Source of the DNA: Pseudomonas sp. B33.4 | GTDB lineage: Bacteria; Pseudomonadota; Gammaproteobacteria; Pseudomonadales; Pseudomonadaceae | Direction of reading: 5' to 3' | Assembly: GCF_034555375.1 (NCBI RefSeq) | Contig: NZ_CP140706.1 | Span: 1,541,001 to 1,605,000, forward strand | DNA: 64,000 bases | Shown here: one piece after another, positions 1 through 9,149 of the stretch | How positions within the stretch are numbered: position 1 is the stretch's first letter | Layout: every line of letters begins with the position of its first letter | Position numbers and translations under genes: made by a program | Notes under the pieces: generated by a model | Told to the model about the DNA's origin: nothing | Database searches by the model: none | Seen by the model: the letters and a program-made list of their open reading frames with translations, nothing else

Positions 1-497
1 GTTTCGAAGTGCTCGCGCGTTTGCGCGCTCGCGGAAAAAATCTGCCGGTGCTGATGCTGACCGCGCGCAGCGATGTGAAGGATCGCGTCCATGGCCTCAA
101 TCTCGGTGCCGACGATTACCTCGCCAAACCGTTCGAACTGACTGAACTGGAAGCTCGGGTCAAAGCCTTGCTGCGCCGCAGTGTGCTGGGCGGCGAGCGT
201 CAGCAACGTTGTGGCGTGCTGGCCTATGACCTCGACACCCGGCGCTTCACCCTCGGTGAAGAGTTGCTGACGCTGACCTCTCGCGAACAAGCGGTGCTGG
301 AAGCACTGATTGCCCGTCCGGGGCGGGTGATGAGCAAGGAGCAACTGGCCTCTCAGGTGTTCGGCCTCGACGAAGAAGCCAGCCCCGACGCCATCGAAAT
401 CTACGTGCATCGCTTGCGCAAGAAACTCGATGGGCAACCGGTGGCGATCGTGACTTTCCGTGGCCTCGGTTATCTGCTGGAAAGCCGCGATGCATAA
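1..497 (+). CDS. OmpR/PhoB-family response regulator (5' end outside the window)
   Basis: This is the C-terminal part of a two-component DNA-binding regulator; the gene begins upstream of the window and reads in frame from base 3. The visible receiver end has the conserved phosphorylation-switch Thr in LMLTARSD and the Lys in DDYLAKPFE. A winged-helix output domain follows (SREQAVLEALIARPG, then IEIYVHRLRKKLD). Its last 8 bases overlap the start of the sensor kinase, so the two are translationally coupled and form a pair. It resembles the QseB/TctD branch. The phospho-accepting Asp lies outside the window, and the signal and targets cannot be read. Confidence 0.93.
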   Translation, partial: FEVLARLRARGKNLPVLMLTARSDVKDRVHGLNLGADDYLAKPFELTELEARVKALLRRSVLGGERQQRCGVLAYDLDTRRFTLGEELLTLTSREQAVLEALIARPGRVMSKEQLASQVFGLDEEASPDAIEIYVHRLRKKLDGQPVAIVTFRGLGYLLESRDA

Positions 498-1875
498 GCC
501 CAGCAGCCTGCGCTGGCGCTTGCTGTGGAACCTCGCATTGCTGCTGGTGGTGTTGATGCTCGCCAGTGGTTTGAGTGCGTACTGGAATGGCCGCGAAGCT
601 GCCGACACTGCCTACGACCGCACGTTGCTGGCCTCGGCGCGGACCATCGCGGCGGGCCTGTCGCAACGCGATGGCAGCCTCAGCGCCGACGTGCCCTACG
701 TGGCCCTCGATACATTTGCCTACGACAGCGCCGGGCGGATTTATTACCAGGTCAACGATATCCATCAGAAGCTGATTTCCGGCTACGAAAATCTCCCCGG
801 CCCGCCACCCGGTACGCCGCGCACTGACAGTTACCCGGCGTTGGCGCGCTTCTACAATGCGACCTACAACGGCCAGAACGTGCGCGTGGTCAGTCTGCTG
901 AAAGCGGTGACCGAGCCGAACATGAACGGCATGGCGGAAATCCGCGTGGCCGAAACTGACGAGGCGCGGGTGAGCATGGCCCGCAGTCTTGCCGCCGACA
1001 CATTGCTGCGTTTGGGCATGTTGGCGATCGGCGCGTTGTTGCTGGTGTGGTTTGCGGTCAGTGCTGCGCTGCGACCGCTGGAGCGCTTGCGCACGGCGGT
1101 GGAGGAGCGACAGCCCGACGACTTGCGTCCGCTGCCATTGGTGGAAGTGCAGCATGAACTGTGGCCGCTGGTACGCGGGCTCAACCATTTCACCGAGCGC
1201 TTGCGTGGCCAGTTTGAGCGGCAGGCGCAGTTCATTGCCGACGCAGCCCACGAATTGCGCACGCCCCTGGCGGCGCTCAAGGCTCGGCTGGAATTGGGCC
1301 TGCGCTCGAACGATGCCGAAATCTGGCGCTCGACGCTGGAGTCCTCGGCGCAGAGCACTGATCGCCTGACCCATCTGGCCAATCAGTTGCTGTCACTGGC
1401 GCGTGTAGAAAACGGTGCGCGGGCGATCGCCGAAGGTGGCGCGCAGTTGCTCGATCTTAGTCAGTTGGCCCGGGAACTGGGCATGGCCATGGCGCCACTG
1501 GCGCACAAACGCGGGGTGGCGCTGGCGCTGGAGGCGGACGAACCGGTGTGGTTGCGCGGTGAGCCGACGTTGCTCAATGAGTTGCTGAGCAATCTGGTAG
1601 ACAACGCCTTGGCGCATACGCCGCCGGGCGGCAATGTAATTTTGCGCGTCACGGCGCCGGCGGTGCTAGAAGTTGAAGATGACGGGCCGGGCATTCCGCT
1701 GGAGGAGCGCGATCGGGTGTTCGAACGGTTCTACCGGCGTAATCAGCAGGTTGCAGGTTCTGGATTGGGCCTGGCGATTGTCGGTGAAATCTGCCGGGCG
1801 CATCTGGCGCAGATCAGTCTGCATGATGGTGAGCAGGCGGGGTTGAAGGTGCGGGTCAGTTTTATTGCCGGCTGA
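490..1875 (+). CDS. TctE/QseC-like sensor histidine kinase
   Basis: Inner-membrane sensor kinase of 461 residues, partner of the regulator just upstream. The start chosen is the ATG at 490 (MHKPSSLRW), which overlaps the regulator stop; the longer frame is not needed. A first membrane helix lies near residues 10-30. A periplasmic region of about 140 residues resembles the 2CSK_N sensor domain, and a second helix lies near 180-200. The kinase core has the H-box DAAHELRTPLAALK with His254, the N-box NLVDNALAHTPPGG, the G1 box DDGPGIP and the G2 box GSGLGLAIV, all intact. TctE relatives sense carboxylates such as tricarboxylates, but the ligand here is unknown. Confidence 0.9.
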   Translation: MHKPSSLRWRLLWNLALLLVVLMLASGLSAYWNGREAADTAYDRTLLASARTIAAGLSQRDGSLSADVPYVALDTFAYDSAGRIYYQVNDIHQKLISGYENLPGPPPGTPRTDSYPALARFYNATYNGQNVRVVSLLKAVTEPNMNGMAEIRVAETDEARVSMARSLAADTLLRLGMLAIGALLLVWFAVSAALRPLERLRTAVEERQPDDLRPLPLVEVQHELWPLVRGLNHFTERLRGQFERQAQFIADAAHELRTPLAALKARLELGLRSNDAEIWRSTLESSAQSTDRLTHLANQLLSLARVENGARAIAEGGAQLLDLSQLARELGMAMAPLAHKRGVALALEADEPVWLRGEPTLLNELLSNLVDNALAHTPPGGNVILRVTAPAVLEVEDDGPGIPLEERDRVFERFYRRNQQVAGSGLGLAIVGEICRAHLAQISLHDGEQAGLKVRVSFIAG

Positions 1876-1898
1876 CTTTGCGGTGTTCTTGCAGGCCT

Positions 1899-1963
1899 CT
1901 TCGCGAGCAGGCTCGCTCCCACTCTGGAATGTATTTTCCTGTGGGAGCGAGCCTGCTCGCGAA
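1899..1963. repeat. REP doublet (GTGGGAGCGAGC type)
   Basis: Two inverted copies of the Pseudomonas REP core, TTCGCGAGCAGGCTCGC and its reverse complement, face each other across about 18 bases. The pair lies between the convergent ends of the kinase gene and the HDOD gene, where it could also act as a bidirectional transcript end. Confidence 0.85.
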
Positions 1964-1983
1964 GGGGGCGGCGCGGTCTCGGA

Positions 1984-2805
1984 TCAGTAAAACATCGTCC
2001 GCGACTCTTCCAGATCCGCGCACAGTTCTTTGTTCTCCTGGTCGATCCCGAGCTTCCTGAACGCCGGAACAGTCATTGGATCAATCCGCGCAAACGGGTG
2101 GTCAGTGCCCTTGTGGCAATACAGGCTTGCCACCTGCACCAGATCGACGTAATCAATGGCCGTCGAGTCGCGCTTGAAGTCCTGATAGCGCCCCGGCAAT
2201 TCCACCAGACGTTCCGGAAACTCCCAGACCCGCAACAGTTTGTCGCCCAGCAACGGATGAATGTGATCGATCACATGGTTGAGGCTTACCGGGTCCGAGA
2301 GCAGTTCGTAGTGGTCTTCGGCGTAGGTCAGAATAGGTAGCACGCCGATCTGATGCACCAGCCCGCCGAGCGCAGCCTGATCGGGTTTGAGCTGCGTGTA
2401 GCGGCGGCACAACGCGTAACTGACCCCGGCAATTTCCAGACTCTTGCGCCAGACTTCGCGCATTTTCTGTTCGACCACTTCTGAGCGGGCGTGGAAGATC
2501 TGCTCCATCACCAGACCGATCGCCAGGTTGCTGCTGTAGTTGATGCCCAGACGGGTGATGGCTGTGTGCAGGTCGGTAACTTCCTGGGCGGCGCGCAGCA
2601 GCGGGCTGTTGACCACTTTGATCAGGCGCGCCGACAGCGCGGTGTCACGGCCGATGACTTTGCTCAGGTCGCTGACGCTGATTTCCGGGTCTTCAGCGGC
2701 CTTGCGAATCTGCAGGGCCACTTCCGGCAACGTGGGCAGAACCAGGTCATCGTTATCGATGGCCTCAACCAAATCCTGTTGGACTTTTTCCGCCAGTTCG
2801 CTCAT
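1984..2805 (-). CDS. HDOD domain protein
   Basis: A 273-residue cytoplasmic protein that is essentially one HDOD domain, a divergent relative of the HD phosphohydrolase fold found in bacterial signalling proteins. Family features are LPTLPEVALQIRKAAEDP near the N terminus, IGRDTALSARLIKVVNSP, and GLVHQIGVLPIL in the middle. No GGDEF, EAL or receiver domain is attached, so it would act as a stand-alone adaptor. It lies 35 bases behind ygfZ on the same strand and is probably cotranscribed with it. HDOD proteins usually lack the full metal-binding HD residues and are thought to be non-enzymatic; the specific role is unknown. Confidence 0.88.
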   Translation of the reverse strand: MSELAEKVQQDLVEAIDNDDLVLPTLPEVALQIRKAAEDPEISVSDLSKVIGRDTALSARLIKVVNSPLLRAAQEVTDLHTAITRLGINYSSNLAIGLVMEQIFHARSEVVEQKMREVWRKSLEIAGVSYALCRRYTQLKPDQAALGGLVHQIGVLPILTYAEDHYELLSDPVSLNHVIDHIHPLLGDKLLRVWEFPERLVELPGRYQDFKRDSTAIDYVDLVQVASLYCHKGTDHPFARIDPMTVPAFRKLGIDQENKELCADLEESRTMFY

Positions 2806-2840
2806 TTAAACTCTCTAGGGTGTTGCAACAAATGCTGCGA

Positions 2841-3782
2841 TCAGCGCTGGATTTCGCGGTCGCGATCCAGTTCGTAAGGCAGGTCGAGCAGATGCAGCGC
2901 GGGACCTTCGAGGGTGCCCAGATGCAAATCACCGGCTTCGGCTGCTTCGGCCTGCAGCACCGCCAGGAGTTCAATGTTTTGCCCGGCCTTGGCGGCCAGC
3001 ACCACTTCGCCGATGGAGCTGTTGTGGCTTGGCGCGAACAGTTGCGTGCCGGGCTCCGGCAAATCAGCGGCGTCCAGGCTCAGGCGATACAGACGACGCT
3101 TGAGTTTGCCCAGGTACTGCATGCGCGCGACGATTTCCTGGCCGGTGTAGCAGCCTTTCTTGAAGCTCACGCCACCGACGGCTTGCAGGTTGAGCATCTG
3201 CGGGATGAACAGCTCGCGGGTGCTCGGCATGACCTGGCCGATGCCGGCGCGGATCTGGCCCAGCAACCATTGATTCAGCTCGGCTTCAGACAGGACTGCG
3301 GACAATTTGGCTTTGATCGCTTCAGCCTGATCGGCCGGCGCCCAGAGTTCGGCGCGATCGGGCGAGACGCGAATCGCGATCAGACCTTCGTTACGCGCGA
3401 CGCTGTCGGTTTCGGCCGGCAGGTCCAGACCGAGGCCGGTCAAAGCGTTGTCGCCATTCTCCACGCCGAAACGCACCCAGGCGGCGCTTTCATCGGTCAG
3501 TTTCGATTTGGAGAACACCGCGTACTTTTTCAGGTCCGCCAGTTGCGGCTCCAGCAGCTCGCTGGCCATTGCCAGGACCACGCCGTCACCTTCGAGCAGA
3601 ATGCGGAAGCTCGACTGCATCCGGCCCTTCTGCGTGCAGCGGGCGCCGAGGCTGGCGCGGCTGTCGCTCAGGTAATTGAGGTTGCAGGTCAACTGGCCTT
3701 GCAGGAATTTTCCGGCATCCGCGCCGCGAACCGCGAGAACGCCTTCATGTGACAGGGTGCAGAAAAAAGCAGAATCGGCCAT
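2841..3782 (-). CDS. ygfZ: Folate-binding YgfZ/GcvT-like Fe-S maintenance protein
   Basis: A 313-residue tetrahydrofolate-binding protein related to the GcvT aminomethyltransferase, needed in E. coli for maintenance of certain Fe-S enzymes. The diagnostic motif KKGCYTGQE is present with its invariant cysteine near residue 211, followed by IVARMQYLGKLKRRL. Length is close to that of other YgfZ proteins (about 310-330). Start is the ATG at 3782; its ribosome site is weak. It is divergent from sdhE, with about 150 bases between them holding both promoters, and reads on into the HDOD gene. Confidence 0.92.
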   Translation of the reverse strand: MADSAFFCTLSHEGVLAVRGADAGKFLQGQLTCNLNYLSDSRASLGARCTQKGRMQSSFRILLEGDGVVLAMASELLEPQLADLKKYAVFSKSKLTDESAAWVRFGVENGDNALTGLGLDLPAETDSVARNEGLIAIRVSPDRAELWAPADQAEAIKAKLSAVLSEAELNQWLLGQIRAGIGQVMPSTRELFIPQMLNLQAVGGVSFKKGCYTGQEIVARMQYLGKLKRRLYRLSLDAADLPEPGTQLFAPSHNSSIGEVVLAAKAGQNIELLAVLQAEAAEAGDLHLGTLEGPALHLLDLPYELDRDREIQR

Positions 3783-3932
3783 GGGTCATCGCAGGGTAAA
3801 TAGACTGGGGCACATCATAAGGGTGCGTTGGTGAAATGGGTAGTTGATAAAGGATCGGTGGTGCCCGACCAAAGCCGACTGTGCGACCCGCGTCGGGGCT
3901 GTATACTTGCCGGCAAATTTGAGGAGGGCCCC

Positions 3933-4187
3933 ATGGTCGAACAAGTTGAACTGAATCGCCTGTTTTGGCACAGCCGTCGCGGCATGCTTGAGCTTGACGT
4001 ATTGCTGGTGCCATTCGTGAAGGAGGTTTACGCGACTCTGAATCAGGTGGATCGCGATCTGTATGTGCGTCTGCTGACGTGCGAGGATCAGGACATGTTC
4101 GGCTGGTTCATGGAGCGCAGCGAGTCTGAAGACCCGGAGCTGCAGCGCATGGTTCGCATGATTCTGGACCGTGTCCAGCCCAAGTAA
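3933..4187 (+). CDS. sdhE: FAD assembly factor SdhE
   Basis: An 84-residue cytoplasmic protein that promotes covalent attachment of FAD to the SdhA subunit of succinate dehydrogenase. The family signature RGMLELD is present (residues 16-22), with FVKEVYATL and the acidic/aromatic segment [11 protein letters not shown] that follows. The ATG at 3933 is preceded by GAGGAG and gives the normal family length; a 35-codon upstream extension of the frame has no family similarity and was left out. Its last codons overlap the GTG start of ygfX by 17 bases. Confidence 0.95.
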   Translation: MVEQVELNRLFWHSRRGMLELDVLLVPFVKEVYATLNQVDRDLYVRLLTCEDQDMFGWFMERSESEDPELQRMVRMILDRVQPK

Positions 4188-4623
4188 TACGTTCGAATGC
4201 CGCTGGCATGCCTCACGGCAGTTGCTGGCGGCGTATCTGTTGGCCCAGGCGCTCGCACTGGGTTCCCTGTTTCTTCTGTCGATTCCACTCTGGACTAGTC
4301 TGCTGGGAGCTTTAGTCTGCCTGCTTCATGGTTTTTGGGTGTTGCCACGACAGATTCTGTTGAGTCATCCCGCCGCGTTTCGTGGATTGCGCCGGGACGC
4401 CGATGGCTGGCAGCTGTGGAACCAGGTGCAGGGTTGGCAGGCAGCGCAGCTACGCCCGGACAGTCTCGCGCTGCCGCTGATCGTGGTGCTGAGGTTCAGG
4501 TTGCGCGGAGAATGGCGGGTCAGATCGATCTGCGTGCCAAGGGACTCGCAGGCGGCGGATCTGCACCGACGCCTGCGAGTGCGGCTCAAGTTCAGCCGAC
4601 GTAGGTGGGCGGCACCAGAATAG
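4171..4623 (+). CDS. ygfX: YgfX (CptA-like) membrane protein
   Basis: A 150-residue protein encoded directly after sdhE in a 17-base overlap, starting at a GTG (4171). Two adjacent membrane segments near residues 18-57 ([38 protein letters not shown]) are followed by a small basic soluble domain, which is the YgfX architecture. E. coli YgfX was described both as a partner of SdhE and as a toxin (CptA) affecting MreB/FtsZ; which role holds here cannot be read. Its 3' end overlaps the 3' end of nadB on the other strand by 32 bases, so the two transcripts run into each other. Confidence 0.8.
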   Translation: MSSPSNTFECRWHASRQLLAAYLLAQALALGSLFLLSIPLWTSLLGALVCLLHGFWVLPRQILLSHPAAFRGLRRDADGWQLWNQVQGWQAAQLRPDSLALPLIVVLRFRLRGEWRVRSICVPRDSQAADLHRRLRVRLKFSRRRWAAPE

Positions 4624-6208
4624 TGTCGAGCGCCTCGGGCAGCATATCGGGATAGTCGAGCGTGTAGTGCAGGCCACGACTTTCCTTGCGCTCCATGGCT
4701 GAGCTGATCATCAGTTCGGCGACCTGAGCGAGGTTGCGCAACTCGATCAGGTCGCGGCTGACTTTATAGTTGCTGTAGAATTCGTCGATCTCGTCCAGCA
4801 GCAAACGCACGCGGTGCTGCGCCCGTTGCAGGCGCTTGTTGGTGCGCACGATGCCGACGTAGTCCCACATGAACCGCCGCAGTTCATCCCAGTTGTGCGC
4901 GATGATCACGTCTTCGTCCGAGTCGGTCACCTGGCTGGCGTCCCAGACGGGCAGGGCGCTTGGCGCGGCGACATCGTCCAGTTGCGCGACGATGTCGGCC
5001 GCCGCTGAACGGGCATAGACAAAGCATTCCAGCAGCGAGTTGCTGGCCATGCGGTTGGCGCCGTGCAGGCCGGTGAAGCTGGTTTCGCCGATGGCATACA
5101 AGCCCAGCACATCGGTGCGACCTTGTTGATCGACCATGACGCCACCGCAGGTGTAGTGCGCGGCGGGTACGACCGGAATAGGTTGTTTGGTGATGTCGAT
5201 ACCGAAACCGAGGCAGCGCTCATAAACAGTGGGGAAGTGGGTCTTGATGAAGTCTTCGGGTTTGTGGCTGATGTCTAGATAGACGCAGTCGACACCCAGA
5301 CGCTTCATTTCATGGTCGATGGCCCGAGCGACGATGTCGCGCGGTGCCAGCTCGGCGCGTTTGTCGAAGCGATACATGAAGCGCTCGCCGTTCGGCAGCT
5401 TCAGGTGTGCGCCTTCGCCGCGCAGGGCTTCGGTAATAAGGAAGCTTTTCGCTTGTGGGTGGTACAGGCAGGTCGGATGGAATTGGTTGAATTCCAGGTT
5501 CGCCACCCGACAGCCGGAGCGCCAGGCCATGGCGATGCCATCACCGCAAGCGCCGTCGGGGTTGCTGGTATAGAGGTAAACCTTGGCCGCGCCGCCCGAG
5601 GCCAGAATCACAAAGCGTGCGCCGTAGGTATCGACTTCGCCGGTTTTGCGGTTGAGTACGTAGGCGCCGAGGCAGCGCTCGCCTTCCATGCCTAAACGGC
5701 GTTCGGTAATCAGATCAACGGCAACCCGCTGCTCCAGCAATTCGATGTTCGAACGCTCTTTGGCCTGAGCCAGCAAAGTTTTGAAGATTGCCGCGCCGGT
5801 AGCATCGGCCGCATGGATGATGCGACGGTGGCTATGACCGCCTTCGCGGGTCAGATGAAATTCGAATCCGCCATCTTCAGTGCCGGATTGATCGTCGCGG
5901 GTAAACGGTACACCTTGGTCGATCAGCCACTGGATGGCTTCGCGGCTGTGCTCCACAGTGAAACGCACGGCGTCTTCATGGCACAGACCGCCACCGGCGT
6001 TCAGGGTGTCATCAACATGGGATTCGACAGTATCAGTGTCGTCGAGCACGGCGGCGACGCCACCCTGGGCCCAGAAGGTCGAACCGTTGGCCAGATCGCC
6101 TTTACTCAAAACGGCAATGCGCAAATGACCCGGCAGGGTCAGCGCGAGACTCAAACCGGCAGCACCGCTGCCTATGACCAGAACATCATGTTGGAATTGT
6201 TGGCTCAT
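4592..6208 (-). CDS. nadB: L-aspartate oxidase
   Basis: FAD enzyme of 538 residues that oxidises L-aspartate to iminoaspartate, the first step of de novo NAD synthesis. The dinucleotide-binding start [19 protein letters not shown], the segment [11 protein letters not shown], and the family block [19 protein letters not shown] with [13 protein letters not shown] are intact. The ATG at 6208 (MSQQFQHD) puts the FAD motif at the usual distance from the N terminus; a 42-codon upstream extension is spurious. It lies divergent from algU, an arrangement typical of Pseudomonas, and convergent with ygfX. Confidence 0.97.
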   Translation of the reverse strand: MSQQFQHDVLVIGSGAAGLSLALTLPGHLRIAVLSKGDLANGSTFWAQGGVAAVLDDTDTVESHVDDTLNAGGGLCHEDAVRFTVEHSREAIQWLIDQGVPFTRDDQSGTEDGGFEFHLTREGGHSHRRIIHAADATGAAIFKTLLAQAKERSNIELLEQRVAVDLITERRLGMEGERCLGAYVLNRKTGEVDTYGARFVILASGGAAKVYLYTSNPDGACGDGIAMAWRSGCRVANLEFNQFHPTCLYHPQAKSFLITEALRGEGAHLKLPNGERFMYRFDKRAELAPRDIVARAIDHEMKRLGVDCVYLDISHKPEDFIKTHFPTVYERCLGFGIDITKQPIPVVPAAHYTCGGVMVDQQGRTDVLGLYAIGETSFTGLHGANRMASNSLLECFVYARSAAADIVAQLDDVAAPSALPVWDASQVTDSDEDVIIAHNWDELRRFMWDYVGIVRTNKRLQRAQHRVRLLLDEIDEFYSNYKVSRDLIELRNLAQVAELMISSAMERKESRGLHYTLDYPDMLPEALDTILVPPTYVG

Positions 6209-6766
6209 TACAGGATTCCGCTCAAAGCGACCCGGGTCGGGGGTGGCGCAAGACAGCTGGATCGGCGAGTCAAGACAGCCACACAGCCCACTAGTATATA
6301 GAGGGGTGGGGCGGCACAATAGCCGAGCCGACATGGCATTGTGAAACTACTGCGTAGGAAAAAACCGCGTGCTTCGTCGGAAGTTTTTTTCACCCTTTTG
6401 GGTAGAACACGACTGTATCGGCGCTGAAACAGGATTTTTCTGCCCTGGGTTGCCCAATGTCCGGGCGGTGCGGCTATAAATAATTGGAACTTTTGCCAAA
6501 GGCCCAAGATCAATAGTCGGTGCCAGAAACAAGGGACGTGTCGGCTTCAGTGCGGAATCTGCGGTTGGATTCCTGCCCGGCGAAACCGATAACAAGATTA
6601 TTCGCGCAGCCGGTTTATCCCGCGCTGCGTTTTTCGTGCGTGCCAAATCAGAGCCCGCAGGAAACTTGCCTGGAGGGGGAGAACTTTTGCGAAAAGCCCG
6701 AGTCTATGTTTGCAAGTCTGGTCGTTTAGTTATGCAAGTCTCCTTCGGGCTTATCGAGGAGTGTTC
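6209..6766. other. 558-bp divergent regulatory region between nadB and algU
   Basis: No gene is supported here; the frames that cross it are short and unlike known proteins. It contains the sigma-22-type promoter of algU near 6681 (listed separately) and a second GAACTT hexamer at 6487-6492, followed 17 bases later by TCAAT, which could be another promoter of the same class. For nadB a weak TATACT on the minus strand (6293-6298) is the only candidate -10. The P. aeruginosa algU gene also has several upstream promoters. Confidence 0.6.
6681..6708 (+). promoter_or_regulatory. AlgU (sigma-22) autoregulatory promoter of algU
   Basis: GAACTT at 6681-6686 is followed after 16 bases by TCTAT at 6703-6707, which fits the AlgU/RpoE consensus (GAACTT, 16-17 bases, TCTGA-like). 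It closely resembles what I recall of the P1 promoter of P. aeruginosa algU and lies 60 bases before the algU start codon. It implies positive autoregulation. Confidence 0.8.
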
Positions 6767-7348
6767 ATGCTAACCCAGGAAGAGGATCAGCAGCTGGTCG
6801 AGCGCGTTCAACGCGGCGACAAGCGAGCTTTCGATCTGTTGGTGCTGAAGTATCAGCACAAGATTCTCGGGTTGATCGTGCGTTTTGTGCACGACACCCA
6901 TGAAGCCCAGGACGTGGCTCAGGAAGCCTTTATCAAGGCGTATCGAGCACTTGGAAACTTTCGCGGCGACAGTGCGTTTTATACGTGGCTGTACCGTATT
7001 GCCATTAACACGGCGAAGAATTACCTGGTTTCACGCGGCCGCCGGCCGCCGGATAGCGATGTAAGTTCCGAAGACGCAGAGTTCTACGATGGCGATCATG
7101 GCCTCAAGGATCTCGAGTCCCCAGAACGTGCACTGCTGCGGGATGAGATCGAAGGCACCGTCCATCGAACCATTCAGCAACTGCCAGAGGATTTGCGTAC
7201 GGCTTTAACTTTACGTGAATTCGATGGTCTGAGTTACGAGGACATTGCGAGCGTCATGCAATGTCCGGTGGGTACCGTGCGCTCCCGGATTTTCCGCGCC
7301 CGGGAGGCCATCGATAAAGCCCTGCAGCCGTTGTTGCAGGAAAACTGA
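6767..7348 (+). CDS. algU: RNA polymerase sigma factor AlgU (RpoE/sigma-22)
   Basis: An ECF sigma factor of 193 residues controlling envelope stress and, in relatives, alginate synthesis. Region 2 covers about residues 10-90 (FDLLVLKYQHKILGLI, DVAQEAFIKAYRAL, FYTWLYRIAINTAKNYL). Region 4 covers about 125-185 (LPEDLRTALTLREFDGLSYEDIA, GTVRSRIFRAREAI). The start is the ATG at 6767, preceded by GAGGA; the 19-codon upstream extension has no family similarity. It heads the algU-mucA-mucB-mucD operon and has its own AlgU-type promoter upstream. Confidence 0.98.
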   Translation: MLTQEEDQQLVERVQRGDKRAFDLLVLKYQHKILGLIVRFVHDTHEAQDVAQEAFIKAYRALGNFRGDSAFYTWLYRIAINTAKNYLVSRGRRPPDSDVSSEDAEFYDGDHGLKDLESPERALLRDEIEGTVHRTIQQLPEDLRTALTLREFDGLSYEDIASVMQCPVGTVRSRIFRAREAIDKALQPLLQEN

Positions 7349-7378
7349 GACAGCGGCGACAGCCAAGAGAGGAACGCC

Positions 7379-7966
7379 ATGAGTCGTGAAGCCCTGCAGG
7401 AATCGCTGTCCGCAGTGATGGATAACGAAGCGGACGAACTGGAATTGCGTCGAGTGCTCAATGCACTGGACGATGTTGATACCCGTGAGACCTGGGCTCG
7501 TTACCAGATCGCTCGGGCAGCCATGCACAAGGATCTGCTGCTTCCACGTCTGGATATCGCTGCGGCAGTGTCTGCTGCACTGGAAGACGAAACGGCTCCG
7601 GCCAAAGTATCTCGCAGCCCATGGCGCAACCTCGGCCGTCTGGCTGTTGCGGCCTCGGTGACTGTTGCCGTTCTGGCCGGTGTTCGCCTGTACAACCAGG
7701 ACGAAATCGCTGGTGTCGAACTGGCTCAGCAATCCAATCAGCCAACCCTGGCCACTCCACAGGTCAAAGGTCCGGCTGTTCTGGCAGGCTACAGCGAGAG
7801 CTCGGAAGCCACTGGCCCGATGGCTAACGGCGTACTGCAAGGTCAGCCAGGCTGGCACGATCAGCGTCTGCCAGGTTACCTGCGCCAGCACGCTCAACAG
7901 GCTGCACTGAAAGGCACTGAAAGCGCGTTGCCATACGCACGTGCAGCAAGTCTGGAAAACCGTTAA
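7379..7966 (+). CDS. mucA: Anti-sigma factor MucA
   Basis: A 195-residue single-pass inner-membrane protein that holds AlgU inactive. The N-terminal cytoplasmic domain (MSREALQESLSAVMDNEADELELRRVL) is the RseA-like sigma-binding part. The membrane helix lies near residues 84-102 (RLAVAASVTVAVLAGVRLY), and the rest is periplasmic and would contact MucB. Regulated proteolysis of this protein releases AlgU in P. aeruginosa. The frame is full length with no mucoid-type truncation. It starts 30 bases behind algU with AGAGAGG as ribosome site, and mucB begins 8 bases after it. Confidence 0.97.
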   Translation: MSREALQESLSAVMDNEADELELRRVLNALDDVDTRETWARYQIARAAMHKDLLLPRLDIAAAVSAALEDETAPAKVSRSPWRNLGRLAVAASVTVAVLAGVRLYNQDEIAGVELAQQSNQPTLATPQVKGPAVLAGYSESSEATGPMANGVLQGQPGWHDQRLPGYLRQHAQQAALKGTESALPYARAASLENR

Positions 7967-7974
7967 GGAGGATC

Positions 7975-8940
7975 ATGCGCGCCATACCTCTACTTTCGCT
8001 TCTGCTAAGCGGCTGGTTCATTGTTCCAGCCCACGCTGATGAGGCCCAGGACTGGTTGACCCGTCTGGGCCAGGCCGAGCAGCAGCAAAGCTTTCACGGC
8101 ACATTCGTTTACGAGCGTAACGGTAGCTTTTCTACCCATAACATCTGGCATCGCGTCCAGAATGGCCAGGTCCGCGAGCGTTTACTCCAGCTCGACGGCT
8201 CGGCGCAGGAAGTCGTGCGCGTTGATGGACATACTCAATGCGTCAGCGGCACCCTGATTGCCGGGCTGGGGGATTCTCCGAACTCAGCCGCTCGTCCTCT
8301 CGATCCGCAAAAGCTGAAAAACTGGTATGACCTTGCCGTCATCGGCAAATCGCGCGTGGCTGGGCGAGACGCAGTGATCGTATCGCTGACGCCTCGCGAT
8401 CAGCATCGTTACGGCTTTGAATTGCATCAGGACAAGAAAACCGGCCTGCCGCTGAAGTCGTTGTTGCTGAACGACAAAGGGCAGTTGCTCGAGCGTTTCC
8501 AGTTCACCAGTCTTGATACTGACGAAGTCCCTTCGGACAAAGACTTGCAGGCCGATGCCGACTGCAAGGCGATTACGCTCGACAGCGACAAGGCTTCGGC
8601 CGTCAAGACTGCGCAGGTATGGCATTCGGACTGGCTGCCGCCAGGTTTCGAACTGACCAGCAGTACTTCGCACAAAGATCCGGAAACCAAGACCCAGGTC
8701 AACAGCTTGCTGTATGACGACGGTCTGGCGCGTTTTTCGGTTTTCCTTGAGCCATTGAACGGCGCAACCGTTACTGACACGCGGACTCAACTGGGCCCGA
8801 CCGTTGCCGTTTCCCGCCGCCTGACCACGCCTGAAGGCGAAATGATGGTGACGGTGGTCGGCGAAATTCCGATTGGCACCGCCGAACGAATTGCTCTGTC
8901 GATGCGTAACACTGATGGCACTGCCACCAGCAAGCAGTGA
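7975..8940 (+). CDS. mucB: Sigma factor regulator MucB (RseB-like)
   Basis: Periplasmic protein of 321 residues that binds MucA and protects it from proteolysis; in RseB relatives it senses mislocalised lipopolysaccharide. A signal peptide ends near AHA-DEAQ (residue 21-22). The N-terminal lipoprotein-carrier-like domain (FHGTFVYERNGSF) and the C-terminal domain (WLPPGFELTSS, YDDGLARFSVFLEP) of the family are present. An AGGAGG ribosome site sits just before the ATG. After it the operon has 209 bases without a gene before mucD, where P. aeruginosa carries mucC. Confidence 0.95.
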   Translation: MRAIPLLSLLLSGWFIVPAHADEAQDWLTRLGQAEQQQSFHGTFVYERNGSFSTHNIWHRVQNGQVRERLLQLDGSAQEVVRVDGHTQCVSGTLIAGLGDSPNSAARPLDPQKLKNWYDLAVIGKSRVAGRDAVIVSLTPRDQHRYGFELHQDKKTGLPLKSLLLNDKGQLLERFQFTSLDTDEVPSDKDLQADADCKAITLDSDKASAVKTAQVWHSDWLPPGFELTSSTSHKDPETKTQVNSLLYDDGLARFSVFLEPLNGATVTDTRTQLGPTVAVSRRLTTPEGEMMVTVVGEIPIGTAERIALSMRNTDGTATSKQ

Positions 8941-9033
8941 GCTGATTCAGTCACTACCACTTCTTCGTCGAGACGTAGATGAAATGTTTGCTGAGCATTT
9001 TCATTTGCAAATACCCCGAAAATTTTTTATAGG

Positions 9034-9063
9034 TCAGAGCCTCACGGCTCTGGCCTTGTTTGT
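9034..9063 (+). terminator. Hairpin in the mucB-mucD gap
   Basis: A 7-bp stem CAGAGCC/GGCTCTG with a 4-base loop (9035-9052) is followed by a broken T-rich tract (CCTTGTTTGTTGTTG). It could be a weak terminator or attenuator that sets mucD expression apart from algU-mucA-mucB. The T tract is interrupted, so this is uncertain. Confidence 0.4.
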
Positions 9064-9149
9064 TGTTGCCGGAACAAAAATGCCGGTCGGTGGTTTACGG
9101 TGTTCCTTGCTCCATATCGCTTAACCCTGCTCGTCGTAACGGGAGCTGT

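Noticed and set aside
6209..6334. Upstream extension of nadB
   Set aside because: The FAD motif lies at the right distance from the ATG at 6208; the extension adds Cys-rich sequence without family similarity.
8941..9149. Possible remnant of mucC
   Set aside because: Too short and with no recognisable mucC-like hydrophobic sequence in any frame.
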